Positions 22,269-33,168 of a stretch of 64,000 nucleotides of DNA are shown one piece after another. Origin of the DNA: Benincasa hispida (lineage: Eukaryota > Streptophyta > Magnoliopsida > Cucurbitales > Cucurbitaceae). The first letter of the stretch is position 1. The number at the start of each line of letters is the position of its first letter. The position numbers and the translations under genes were made by a program. The notes beneath the pieces are model-generated. The model saw only the letters and a program-made list of their open reading frames with translations. It was not told the DNA's origin and made no database searches. The stretch is taken from positions 26,212,051 through 26,276,050 of the forward strand of contig NC_052352.1 of the NCBI RefSeq assembly GCF_009727055.1, written 5' to 3'.

Positions 22269-23104
22269 GGTAGGGTTCCATATTCGTATTTTTGCTCATT
22301 GTCTCTATCTTTAGAGCTTGAATCACGATGATGCCTTGTTCGGAAGGTTGTATCTTTCCTTTTTCCTGTAATGAAAATGTATTTGAATGTTGTTTGATTT
22401 CAAACTTGCGTCAAAGTTGCTACAGAAAAGCTTGCTACGGACGGATAGATGGATTTGCCTCTTCTTGTGTTGTTAACTGTTGAATTGTGTCAGGTTTTAG
22501 AAAGGTGATCCAATATTTGATCCCATTTGTGCTAGCAAGTTTGTTTGTATAGGCAGAAGACTTGAGTTCCGGAGTAAATTTGAAAACTGTACCCAAATTC
22601 TTATATTGTCTTCATTTTGTATGTTCTTTAGTATATTACCAAAAACAAAGGTCCAAAGTATAGTACAACGATAATTAGTTTGCATTAATTATCTCATGGT
22701 TTTAATAAAATTTTAAAATATATGAAACCTTTAACACGTAATAGAATTATATAGTTTTTTTTCTTAGTGTTTTCATCACCGAACCACCTACTTAGTTAAT
22801 AGAATTTCTCTAAGTTAAATCGGAAAATAAAACACGGGAATGTAAATTGTGGAAAATTAAAGTGCAAGAAACGACTTAGGATTCACCTAATGTTTGATTG
22901 ACCATATGACCATATGATTACTAAGGATTATATCTCTTGATTTAATGTGCTTAGTCAACTTACTTGGATAGCCATGACAAGCGTCTTAATTACCAATTGA
23001 TCACTTAATTAAAACAAATGCTCGATTAATTGGGTTCAAGCGTCCATAAAAATCTTTCATCTATCCTAACTCCATTTAAATTAGTCTATAGAAGTTTAAC
23101 GGGT
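22269..23104. other. 3' flank of the splicing-factor gene and AT-rich intergenic DNA
   Basis: The first 400 bases are probably 3' UTR; a TGTAATGAAAATG stretch near 22367 is a possible polyadenylation region. No other gene or element end was found before the ATGCG-rich repeat begins near 23105. Confidence 0.45.
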
Positions 23105-25220
23105 TCCTACTGATGCCGGGAAATTAGACGTCAATTACTCGTCAACTAAAATTCGCAATATGTGATGCATGTTCTTAATGTATGCGTTGATTATCATGCG
23201 TCGATGGTCATGCATTGGAATGACTATGCGTTAACAAATGTATGCAATGACCATGCATCCTGTCACAAGTTTTCTTGCGCTCACGCTAAATATAACGCGA
23301 ACGCAAATTTCTCGGGTGATCCGAGGTCGAACTTAGGGACTTGTAGCTGGATGAATGGGGTAATGTGCATGCGGCGGTTGAATAAAAGAATGATGGAGGG
23401 GTTGCTAAGCTAACACTACTCATACTCCTAAGTAACAGACAACGCAATGAGAGTGTGAATGAGAGGTAGAGACACGACAACTATTTACAGGTAGTTAATG
23501 GATGGAAAAATAGATAAAATGCGGAGATATCTTCATTGCAACCCTTAAGAGTGACCACAAGGGCAACCATAGTCAACGCAAGCTATGTGATCATGCTACA
23601 CACATTTGAGCCTAATTCTAGGACGTATGCGATGTATATGCGAAAGTGCCGAGAAGCCTATGCTAGCCTAAACCCCTATAACCCACTTACGTGCTCTCGC
23701 CGCATGAGCGTGACAGCCGCATATCACCACCATATCCTACTTCCTAGACGCATGCAATATCCTATCCGTAGGGTGCATATGTTGTGTGATGGAAAACAGA
23801 GCTTATTCCTAAGTCTCCATTCTTGCTTATGTAAACCTAATCTAGCTCTTTCGAGCATCGATTCTAATCTAGCTCTCTCGAATCTTAGGTTCTTTCTTTA
23901 GACTCTCTCCCGAGTAGCTCTAAAGGTGCAGTGGACGCATACATAAGACAAGGTAACCATATAAACTTGGCTAACGTAAGATTATTCCTATCTTTAGTGA
24001 ACAATAGCTTACATTGCTTAATGCGACCAACCACTTACCCTCCCGGGCAGTTGGTTGTTGCTGACTTTACTCATAGACAAGCATTGCGTCCACCTATAGA
24101 TAAGCGTTGCTACAGTTTTACACCAAGCAAATAAGGTTTTCTCACACACTCACGCAACGCACACCTCTCGATGGTTTGCTACATGCTTCATATCTCTAAT
24201 CCACATGACTAAGTATGCAATACTCTAGCAATCTCACTAAGTGATGAAATGAAAGTTAAGGATGCTAAGAAAAGAAAGATGGAGATGGAATCAAAGGAAA
24301 CACAGAAATGCATTGAACACATAATGTATTAATTCCTTAATCACAAAATGTAATACAAAACAATATAAGAAAAGAAGAGAAAATGAAAGGACCAGCTGGA
24401 AGCAATAACTTGCTTCCAACGAATGTGCGTCAAGGCTACCGGTGGTGCCATTGATGGGTGGTGAAGCTGACTCTCCCGAGATCTAGCTCTGGTCGAAGGC
24501 TCCAATCATCACTCGGAATGGAGGAAGAAGATAAAGAACTCTCAAGCTTTCTTCTCACGCATTAGTCTGGATCGTAGGGGAAAACCCTAGATGAGTTGAA
24601 ATTCTGCTCATCGGCTTCTTTATATAGAGCTTGGATCGCCAACAGCATTAATGGACTGCTCTGATTCTGACATTCGCAGCGGGTTAGTCCTTTTCTGAAT
24701 CTCTGCTGCTAACGGCGTGGTAGGTGAAATGTCAACATCAGCTTTTGATTTTCCCGAGATGTACGTTGATGCGTTCATTCCACCAACCTTGCGTTGATCC
24801 CTCTATTATGCGTCTGTCTCTTATACACATCTAGATGTGTATAAGAGACAGACCTTGCGTTGATCCCTCTATTATGTGTTATCGTGTAGCCGCAATTGTT
24901 CAATGACTGCATTCGCTTAATACCGCAACTTCAACACAATGACCGCAATCACTTGACGAGCGCAACTCCCATGTGATGGACGCATGTGGCTGATTACCGC
25001 AACACCCATGCGTTGATCGAATGCATTTGCCTTTGCGATAGAGAGTTTCTCCGCATGCGGTCGTCTATGGGGTAGCCTGGTTTCCGCGTTTGCGTCCACT
25101 TCATGCGTTAGCTACAAAAATAGAACATTGAATGCATAATAACGCATAATAATGGGTTAGCCGAGATTCATCATGTTGAACGACGCAAACTCATTTTCTC
25201 ATGAATTTCTAACATAATTG
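23105..25220. repeat. ATGCG-rich dispersed repeat, copy 1 (probable LTR-retrotransposon relic)
   Basis: This region is unusually rich in ATGCG, TGCGTT and CGCAT words. It shares blocks with 39640-41310: a GGTCGAAC..AGGGACT-like block near the start, and a later block CTCGAATCTTAGGTTC followed by TTTAGACTCTCTC, CGAGTAGCTCTAAAG. Near 24620 it has CTTTATATAGAGCTT, matching TTTATAGAGCTTC at 40768 in the other copy; on the - strand this reads as a TATA-like CTATATAAAG. Order and features suggest a - strand LTR or non-autonomous element, but no LTR pair or coding domain was found. The boundaries are approximate. Confidence 0.5.
24814..24851. other. Nextera mate-pair junction adapter left in the assembly
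   Basis: The 38 bases are the Tn5 mosaic end CTGTCTCTTATACACATCT directly followed by its reverse complement AGATGTGTATAAGAGACAG, which is the circularisation junction of Nextera mate-pair libraries. The same 25 bases (starting ACCTTGCGTTGATCC) occur immediately before, at 24786-24810, and immediately after, at 24852-24876. This is library-derived sequence, not plant DNA or a biological Tn5 insertion. Confidence 0.98.
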
Positions 25221-25484
25221 TCGCATATTATGCTTAACAGCCCTCATAATTCTAAATAAAAGGCCTAAGATGACATGCATTTCTGCATATCATCACCTAT
25301 TAAGATAATTAATAAATAGAAAGGCCTAGATACTAATCGATTATGTTCTTGAATAAAATGCAATGTCACAAAAATAATTGTTATAGTCAATTTAGAAGTT
25401 CATACAGACATGCTTTAGAATTTTTGCCCTAATGAGATTCATACACAATAATACATTCATCTCTAGTCTAACAAAGAAGATATG
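25221..25484. other. Left flank of the gypsy insertion
   Basis: AT-rich non-coding sequence that continues, in the pre-insertion state, at 33169. The last bases GATATG meet the LTR start at 25485. No gene is seen. Confidence 0.45.
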
Positions 25485-25932
25485 TGTTAGGTATCCTAAT
25501 TCTGCAATAGGAAAAAGATGAATACCCAACAAGACAAAACTCCCCAAAAAACAGAACAATGCTTTGAGATAATCTTATTTACTTACTTCAAGGGAAAAAC
25601 AATACAAAACTATAATGCTTAAGAACAAGAAATCGAAGAAAGAAATGCAAAGAACCGAAATGAAAAGCCGGCCAATTCGAGAGGGCTATCGTCTCTCCTC
25701 TTCTGAAGCTCCTTTAGACTAATCCTCCAAAAATGTACCTTCTTCCTCCTTGTTGCCCTGCAATATAATTCTCAAAAGTGCCCTCCCCCCTATTTCCTTC
25801 CTAAAAATGGTTATCCATCCCTTTTTCGGTTACACATCCTTTCCACTCCCATATTTTTCCCCCATCTACTATTTTAAAAAATATCCCCTTTTTATCCTTC
25901 CTTTATTAGTGTTGATGATAGGGGGTCTAACA
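25485..25932 (-). repeat. 3' LTR of the gypsy element
   Basis: The 448-bp LTR runs from TGTTAGGTATCC to GGTCTAACA. It is 55 bp shorter than its partner at 32666-33168, mainly because the partner carries a duplicated stretch around a single N. On the - strand it follows a GC-rich purine-containing tract (GAGGCGGGCGG) that could serve as the polypurine tract. Confidence 0.88.
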
Positions 25933-27412
25933 ATACCGCCCGCCTCGAATTGCACCTTGTCCTCAAGGTGGAAGTCAGGAAATTGCTCTGTTATCATGTG
26001 CACCGCCTCCCAAGTAGCATCACTCTCTGGAAAATTCTGCCATTTGACTAACCATTCCTTCAAAGCTATCTCCCCAATCCATCGTACCCCAAGGGTCGCT
26101 TCGAGGGACAGTTGCCACTCAAATTCTTCGATTAATGCTAGAGGGTGGTGTTAGACTTGCACATTTTGTCCCAACTTCTTCTTCAGCTAAGAAACATTAG
26201 ACATTATGGATATTCGCCTCGAGGGGAAGCTCCAGTCTATAGGCTACCAAACCGATCTTGTCAGTGATCCTATACGGTCTATAATATTTTGGAGCTAATT
26301 TTTCACACCTTTTTCGTGTTAGACTTTTCTGTCGGCATGGACGTAACTTCAGAAAGACTTATTCTCCAATTTCAAACTGTAATTCTCTATGATGAAGATC
26401 TACTTGTTTTTTCATGTGATTTTGGGCTACCATCAAATGTTCCTTCAAGGCTATCAATGTCGCATCACGAGCCATTAATTGTTGTTCCACCAAGTCGTTG
26501 GATGTCTTCTTCTCTCCATAAGACATTGTTGTTCCACCAGGTCATTGGATTTCTTCTTCTCTCTATAAGACAGTAGTGACAATGCCTTCATTCCAAATAC
26601 TGCCTAATAAAGAGTTGTGTTGATTGACGAATAGAAGGTGGTGTTATACCATAATTCAGCCTACGGGACCCACTGGCTCCATTTTTAGGGTTGTTCATTA
26701 CAGAAACTATGTAAATAAGTCTAAGGCATCTATTAACCCTTTTCATTTGGCCATCCATTTGTGGATGGAATGCCATGCTTCTCTTCAAGATTGTGCCCAT
26801 CATGGAGAAAAGTTCCTTTAAAAAAAGGCTAAGGAAGATCTTATCCCGATCTGTGATTATAGACTTAGAAACTCCGTGATGTCTTGTTATGTCTTGAATG
26901 AATACTTCGGCCACTTGTTTTGTCGAAAGGGATGTTTCAGTTGTATAAAATGGGCGTATTTACTCAGGCGATCCACAACCACTATAATGGAGTTATAACC
27001 TTCTGATCTAAGCAACCCTTTAATGAAGTCCATTGTCAAATCCTCCCAAATTTGTTCCGGAATCGGCAATGGTTGTAGTAATTCAGCTAGATTTAGTGCC
27101 TCTGTTTTATTCCTTTGGCATATCTCACATTGCTCAACAAGCTTTTTCACATAAGCTTTCATTCCTTGCCAGAATAGTTCCCCTAACATCCTCTTATACA
27201 TCCTAAGGAACCCCAAATGCCTTCCTAAAATTGAGTTGTGAAATGTATGCAACAATGAAGGGATTAACAAGGAGTCCTTGGAAATTACTAATCGTCCTTT
27301 ATACAATAGTTTACCGTGGCTCCATTGATGTTTTGGATTGTCTTCGGGGTCTTTTTTTAGTATGGATATAATTTTCTATAATTCCTTATTATTCTCTACG
27401 TCCTTCAAGGAA
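25869..27412 (-). pseudogene. Gypsy integrase and chromodomain remnant
   Basis: On the - strand, from 27306, the frame has the integrase zinc-binding region (a CEICQRNK word near 27130-27110) and the start of the catalytic core (TMDFIKGLL, VVVDRLSKYAHF near 27040-26950). A second frame from 26914 covers the middle of the core (SIITDRDKIFLS) and ends prematurely. The chromodomain is at 26063-25869 (LVKWQNFPESDATWE). Several frameshifts and stops separate these pieces. Confidence 0.82.
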
Positions 27413-27417
27413 ATTTC

Positions 27418-29520
27418 TATTGGGATTGGTGTCCTAATTCTCCCGAAGTCTCATTGTTTTGTAAAGATACACATTGTTTAATGAATAAAATAAGTGTTAT
27501 TTAATTCTGGCATTTACTCATATCCAATAAACAAAGCTCCTTGGTTATCTTATGTGAACTTAAGCATGTATATGTGATATACAAGTGGATCATGCCTTAA
27601 GTGATAACCTAAATAGGTCTGTAGTATAAGAATTAAGGTGGGATACCTGATCCTGGTGACACTACGGATACGATCCGCTTTGTAGAGGTTTGTAAGTGTT
27701 GTAAACTACTACAGATGGTAGATCCTGACCATTCATCTAGAGACGTGCGAGCGAGGATGTCCTATACAAAGAGTTTGTATAAGACCTAGACCACAAGATG
27801 ACTAGACTCTGTATATAACGTCGTTGATACTAGAGACTTACATCTTACCTAAATGACCATAGGTGACACGACTTTAATCCTAAGTGTTTTGGGAACTCCT
27901 ACCTTTGAGGGCAGTCCTTTGATTAGTATGGGTGAGAGTAGCCAGATTACCAATTCAACATGCCTACCTTTTTGGGGACTTGTCTGATCTGGGAGCTGGG
28001 AACTCAATCCATAAGATGAAATTCACTCTTTTCCCAAAGTAGGGATAAGTAGAGAGATTGCTCCCTTAAAGGATGATTTCGAGGCTTGAACATAGTGGCC
28101 ACAACTTCTCTTTAGAAGAGAAGACTCAGTCATAGTAAGACTATGACTTATGTTCATTAGAGGGATCAGTGATACTTAAGGAGTTAGATGTAACTAAAGG
28201 GACATAACGGTTATTGGCCCAGCTGTACTTACGAGCGATCTGTGAAGGGTTTCCATACTTCTGATTGGTTAAGATGCACACATAATATATCTGTGGTAAG
28301 GAGAGTTCAGCTATCGGTCTTTAGTGGAGTGCCTAACAGTTAATGGATGGTGGATCCCGTGACTAAAGAGTTTAGTCAGTTATTCACGTACCGTTGGAGC
28401 TTCGAGCTACAGGTCCATAAGGTCCCCTTGGTAGCTTAATGGATTTAGTTGAGGATCAGTTCTTGGTGTTGATTTTAAGTGTTTAAATTGACAAGAGGTA
28501 TTTTGATTATATATGATATAATCGGTATGATGTATGAGATACACATAGTGGAGGATTGATATAAATGAGATTTACATTAAGTATCATGGAATAGAAAAAG
28601 AACTATGGTTTATATGTTTCATGAGATGAAATATTAAAACTATAAATTATAAATATAGTATGATAAGTTGGTTATAATTTATATTTATAATAATATTATT
28701 AGATAATTAAACCTTTTTCTTTAATAACCAATTGAGTGGGTGGTTACTGGTGATTCATGGTAACCGTGAGATAAAAGAAAAATTGTTTTCCTAATTTTAG
28801 TAAGTTTTTACAGAAGGTTGGAAAATTGTTTTTTGAGTTTTTCTCTCTCGCAAAAAGAAACTCACGAGCGCTTGTCAAGTAAATACTAATTTACTAAGCG
28901 ACAAGTGTTTTAGTAAGCGATCGTGTAGTGTTTTGTAGGCGACAGACACTGAGCTAAACTACACACTTAGCTTTTGCTAGATGATCGTTTAACTTTAGCT
29001 AAACGATTGGCATCGACTTATGCGATAGGTTTTTGTCTCTCCCACTTGCCCAATCGTGTACACGATTTTTTCATTCCTCCTTCGTCTGCCTCATCCCAAG
29101 TCTAAACAGAGTCCACCCTCTGGATTTTCACATCGAGAATACCAAGGTAACCTTCTTGGTGGTGTCATACTCAACTCGACATCGTCGAGGTTCTGTGGAG
29201 GCCGTTCGTATTGCTAGAGTGTTCGTGATCGAGGCAATCATTGAGGACAAGCACGAAATGTTCGTGCAGTGTTGTGATCGTGTTGTTCAAGCGTTCAAGG
29301 TTGATGTGTTCAAGCGTTCGTGAGAAAGGAGTGTGGAGACGAGTCTACAAATGTTTGTAGCTTTCGCCTTGTTCATTTGTAGTTATCATGCTGTAATTTC
29401 TATAACAATTCCATAACTGTATGTTTTGTTTACGACTGTAATTGTAATGTTCATTCATGATTTAATTTGGAATGATCTATATTTTGCTGCTCATGGAAAT
29501 CTCGAGTTCGATTTCCTTCA
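27418..29520 (+). mobile_element. Copia-type solo LTR with 5-bp target duplication inside the gypsy element
   Basis: The 2,103-bp insert starts TATTGGGATTGGTGTCC and ends TTCCTTCA, and is flanked on both sides by ATTTC (27413-27417 and 29521-29525). Removing it restores the gypsy reading direction across the RNase H-integrase linker. Length, both ends and internal blocks match the 2.1 kb LTRs of the copia element at 44715-54797. The expected terminal TG reads TA. No internal coding region remains, so it is a solo LTR left by recombination between two LTRs. A 96-residue frame at 29033-29323 inside it is incidental. Confidence 0.85.
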
Positions 29521-29525
29521 ATTTC

Positions 29526-30343
29526 CACATCCACTAGTGCCGGTGATGACAATATAAATAACTCAGTTTTTGTAGGTAACCATGACAACGCGTCCGCTGC
29601 TTTGTTTTGGAGCCCTGGTTGGTACAATATCTCAAAGTCGTAAACCATGAGTTTTGTTAACCATCGTTGAAATTGGGGCTGAACCTCCCTCTATTCCAAC
29701 AAAAATATAGTGTCTTTTGATCTGAGATGATTGTAAACTTGTTTCCTAGTAGGTAATAATGCCATTTCTGTATGGCCAGTACTACAACCATTAATTCGCG
29801 CTCATAGATGGATTTCTCTTGATCTCGAGGAGATAACTTCTGACTGAAGTAGGCAATGGGTTTGTCGTTCTGATTCAATACGGCTCTCAAACCAAATCCC
29901 GATGCATCAGTCTCAATTAAAAAAGGGAGTGAGAAATCAGGTAAAGCCAAAACTGGTATTGTTCGCATTGCTCTCTTCAAATCCTCAAAAGCTTGGGTTG
30001 CTTGTTCATTCTAGCTGAATTTGTTCTTTTGAAGAAGCTGTGTTAAAGGAGTTGCAATTCGGCCATAGTTTTGGAAAAACCTTTGGTAATAGCCCATAAG
30101 GCTAAGAAAGCCTTTTTACTCCATCACGTTTTGTTGTCGTGGCCATCGGATCATAGCCCTCACCTTCTCATCATCTGCTTCCACCCCTTCCTGAGAAACC
30201 GAGTGTCCTAAGCATTGGATCCGTGGTTAGCAAAAGGAACACTTCTTTTTGTTGACAACTAACTTGGGATCTCGCAATACATTAAAGACAACAACTAAGT
30301 GTGTTTCATGAGTTGAAATATTTGGACTATATATAAGAATATC

Positions 30344-30383
<40 letters not shown>

Positions 30384-30715
30384 ATTACGAACCTTCGTAG
30401 GAATGGCCAGAAAATGTGGTTCATTAGAAATTGAAAGGTGGTTGGCACGTTGGTTAATCCAAAGGGCATTACCAAGAATGTGTAATGACCCTCATGAGTT
30501 CTGAAAGTCATTTTCTCAATATCCTTCTTGTTCATTCTAATTTGATGGTAACCCAATTTGAGGTCTAACTTTGAGTAAATGGTTGAACCATGGAGCTCGT
30601 CCAACAACTCCTCAATGACCGAAATTAGGAACTTGTCTGCTATCGTAATTTGGTTTAGTTTCTTGTAATCAACACAAGACCTCCACCCTTTGTCCTTCTT
30701 CTTAACTAACAACAT
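29526..30715 (-). pseudogene. Gypsy reverse transcriptase and RNase H remnant
   Basis: From 30715 the - strand frame shows [20 protein letters not shown] and [12 protein letters not shown], standard reverse transcriptase blocks. Where the catalytic FFDDIL-type motif belongs there is a 35-base A-run (T on the coding strand) followed by NDILIYS, so the active site is interrupted and its first Asp is Asn. RNase H follows at about 29980-29657 (ETDASGFGLRAVL, ERELMVVVLAIQKW), and the linker up to the solo LTR includes NKAADALSWLP, a diverged NxxADALSR motif. Confidence 0.85.
30347..30381. repeat. 35-bp poly-A run in the reverse transcriptase active-site region
   Basis: Thirty-five consecutive A residues sit within the coding region for the catalytic motif. 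On the - strand this reads as a run of Phe codons. It may be a slippage expansion of the TTCTTT normally encoding FF, or a small A-tail insertion. Length in the assembly is unreliable for such runs. Confidence 0.9.
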
Positions 30716-30733
30716 TAGGCTAGAATATGGGCT

Positions 30734-31614
30734 TCAGCTTGGTTTAATAATGCCTGTCTGTAACATCTCTTCTACCAACTGTTCTATTTCCTCTTTCTGA
30801 TAATGACCGTATTTATGTGGTCTGACGTTCACCAAAGATTGACCTTTCGATAGAAGTATCTGGTGATCAATGGCCTGTCTTGGCAGGAGTTCGATAGAGG
30901 GGTCAAAGATGTCTTCGTGTTCTTGCAACAATGCTTGGATCATTATCGGTAGTGGTTCCTCTAAAATGTGTTCACCATTTTCCCTAATTCCCATGTCTGC
31001 CTTACATTCCTGATTCTGAAACTCAATCAAGAAGCCTTGATCGTCCTCCTCCCATTCTTTAGCCAAGACTTCTAAATAAATTTCTGATTGCGTCAATGAA
31101 GGATCTCCTTTGAGCATCACAGTTTTCTCCCCTTCTTTGAAACACATCGTCAGGGAAGGCCAATGAACACCCATGAATCTCGTGGTGAATAGCCACTGCA
31201 TTCCCAAAATCATGTCCATCTTGCCTAATTCTATTGGAAGAAAATCAGCTATGACCAGGTCATGTATTTCAAGTTTCACTGCCTTACAAATTCCCTTTCC
31301 TCTTAAGACTTCTCCATTCCCCACGACGATTCTGTATTTCATTGTCTGGTGATCGGTAGCTTCAACTCATCAATTAATCTTTGATGAATAAAGTTGTGAA
31401 TGGCCCCACAATTTATCAGAACAATTATTTCGCTCTTATCGATCGCACCCTTCAACATCATTGTGCCTTTCTTTAGGAACCCCATCATCGAGCATAATGA
31501 AACTTTCGTACCCTCCACGAGTTCGATCGACTTTAGTTCAGGGGTCTCTTCGGGGGTCACTTCTTCTGAATCATCTTCCTCATAATCTTCATCATCGTTT
31601 ATGATGAATAACAT
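30734..31614 (-). pseudogene. Gypsy aspartic protease and protease-RT linker remnant
   Basis: The protease segment (31614-31339) includes an acidic stretch and VLINCGAIHNFI, where the family has an active-site D(S/C)GA(T/S); the catalytic Asp is Asn. The next frame (31342-30734) covers the rest of the protease (LPIELGKMDMILGMQWL) and the linker toward reverse transcriptase, ending near RPHKYGHYQKEEIE. Frames are broken at 31340 and 30730. Confidence 0.82.
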
Positions 31615-31624
31615 GAGCTCTCGA

Positions 31625-32640
31625 TTCTCCCTTACCTTACACCAATGTCCTTGTGAATATTTGTCATTGCACCAGAGGCATAAACCCTTTTCTAGTCATT
31701 CTTGATATTCGCTGTCTGAAAGCCTCTTCACATATGGATCTCTCTTCAGAGGACTCCATTTGACTGGGATTGTAATCTACCTCATTGTGCCACTTTCCAT
31801 TCCCTTAGGGTTTCCTTTTTCCCCCCGAAACGTTAGAGTTAGTTCCGCTCAGGGCTTGGGCCTCGTTTCTTCCAGGCCTAACAATGCCTAACTCACTCAG
31901 GGCTAGTTTCAGAGCCATATTACGATCATTAACCAACTAGGCCTCCTTCATACACTCATCCAAGCCTACTAGGTGTCTGCTAATTACCTCAGCTTGCAAA
32001 AAGGGTTCAAGCCCATTCAAGAAGGCATTCCTCAGTACGTTTTTAGCCATCTTCGGCAAGGGTGCGGAGTATGTTACGAACTTCTTCACGTATTCCTCGT
32101 GGCTCCTTTCTTGCTCGATTCATAGAAGCCTTGTCTCTATGCTTCCTTCGTTCGTCGGCCAGTAACATTCGAATAACCTTCTCTTCAACTCCTCCCACGT
32201 GGATATAAAACGTCGATTATGACTCCATTGAAACCAATCAACCTCGTCTGGTGCAAAATTAATGACGACGAATTTTACCTTTTCCGTGTCATTCAATTCG
32301 TGTATGTCAAAGTAATATTCGACTCTATACACCCATGATCCGGGATTTTCCCCTAAAAATATTGGCATCTCCAACCTTTTGTATTTACTCTTGTCAGTTC
32401 CGCTCAATCCTTACCCCTGACCAGAGTCAGCTTCGTCCATTTTTTTCCTTCACTTCGATCCATCTGAGGTGCCCGATTCATTCCCCTTCCAGGCTGAATT
32501 ATTCTCTTTCACCTCCCCAGTCAACTTCTCTATATTCTTGTAAAGAACCACTAACATCTCCTTCATATTCGAGATCTCTACATCGCTTTCTTCGATCATC
32601 TCTTCCACTTGCTTTTGCACCATCTGCCTTGTTCGCCCCA
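31625..32640 (-). pseudogene. Gypsy gag remnant with zinc knuckle
   Basis: On the - strand, the frame at 32407-32120 has the retrotransposon gag pattern (LEMPIFLGENPGSWVYR, then FxxxxLxxxEKV and STWEELKRRL). The 32640-32450 frame carries the upstream coiled-coil-like charged region. Near 31690-31630 is a CCHC-type knuckle, CLWCNDKYSQGHWC. Internal stops and frame changes separate these segments. Confidence 0.78.
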
Positions 32641-32650
32641 AGATTTACGG

Positions 32651-32662
32651 GCTCTGATACCA
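32651..32662 (-). promoter_or_regulatory. Gypsy primer binding site for initiator Met-tRNA
   Basis: On the - strand the 12 bases TGGTATCAGAGC, three bases inside the 5' LTR, are complementary to the 3' end of plant initiator methionine tRNA. This fixes the element's direction. Confidence 0.92.
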
Positions 32663-32665
32663 ATT

Positions 32666-33168
32666 TGTTAGGTATCCTAATTCTGCAACAAAAAAAAAAA
32701 TGAACACTCAACAAGACAAAACTCCCAAAAAACAGAGCAATGCTCTGAGATAATCTTATTTACTTACTTCAAGGGAAAAACACTACAGAACTATAATGCT
32801 TAAGAACAAGAAATCGAAGTAAGAAATGCAAAGAACCGAAATGAAAAGTCAACCAATTCGAGAGGGATGTCGTCTTTCCTCTTTTGAAGCTCCTTCAGAC
32901 TAATTCTCCAAAAATGTACTTTCTTCCTCATTGTTTCCCTGCTATATAATTCTCAAAGNTCCAAAAACCTCCCCTCTTCCTCCATGCTGCCCTGCTATAT
33001 AATTCCCAAAAGGTGGTTCCCCCCTCCTTCCTTCCTCAAAAACGGTTATCCATCACTTTCTCAGTTACACATCCTTTCCCTCACATATTCTTTTCCCCCT
33101 CTCCTATTTTAGGAAAAATCCCCTTTTTACCCTTTCTTTTATAAATGTTGATGATTGAGGGTTTAACA
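32666..33168 (-). repeat. 5' LTR of the gypsy element
   Basis: The 503-bp LTR is the partner of 25485-25932. A single N at 32959 lies between two similar stretches (CTTCCTC..CCCTGCTATATAATTC), accounting for most of the extra length. On the - strand the terminal TG of the LTR lies at its right end. Confidence 0.88.

Larger units (their letters stand above)
25485..33168 (-). mobile_element. Ty3/gypsy chromovirus-type LTR retrotransposon, defective
   Basis: The element is flanked by LTRs at 25485-25932 and 32666-33168, each starting TGTTAGG and ending TAACA. The primer binding site lies just inside the right LTR, so transcription runs leftward. The order on the - strand is gag, zinc knuckle, protease, reverse transcriptase, RNase H, integrase and chromodomain, which is the chromovirus arrangement. 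It is split by a copia-type solo LTR at 27418-29520. Flanking bases ATATG and ATATA match four of five, a possible target duplication. Many stops and indels make it inactive. Confidence 0.88.

Noticed and set aside
23162..24134. Frames of 67-121 residues in the ATGCG-rich repeat
   Set aside because: None is conserved in the second copy at 39.6-41.3 kb and none shows a protein family.
24814..24851. A real Tn5/IS50 end or bacterial insertion
   Set aside because: The two mosaic ends abut with no transposon between them, exactly as in the library junction.
29033..29323. 96-residue open frame within the solo LTR
   Set aside because: It lies wholly inside the non-coding LTR and has no family pattern; the related LTRs do not conserve the frame.
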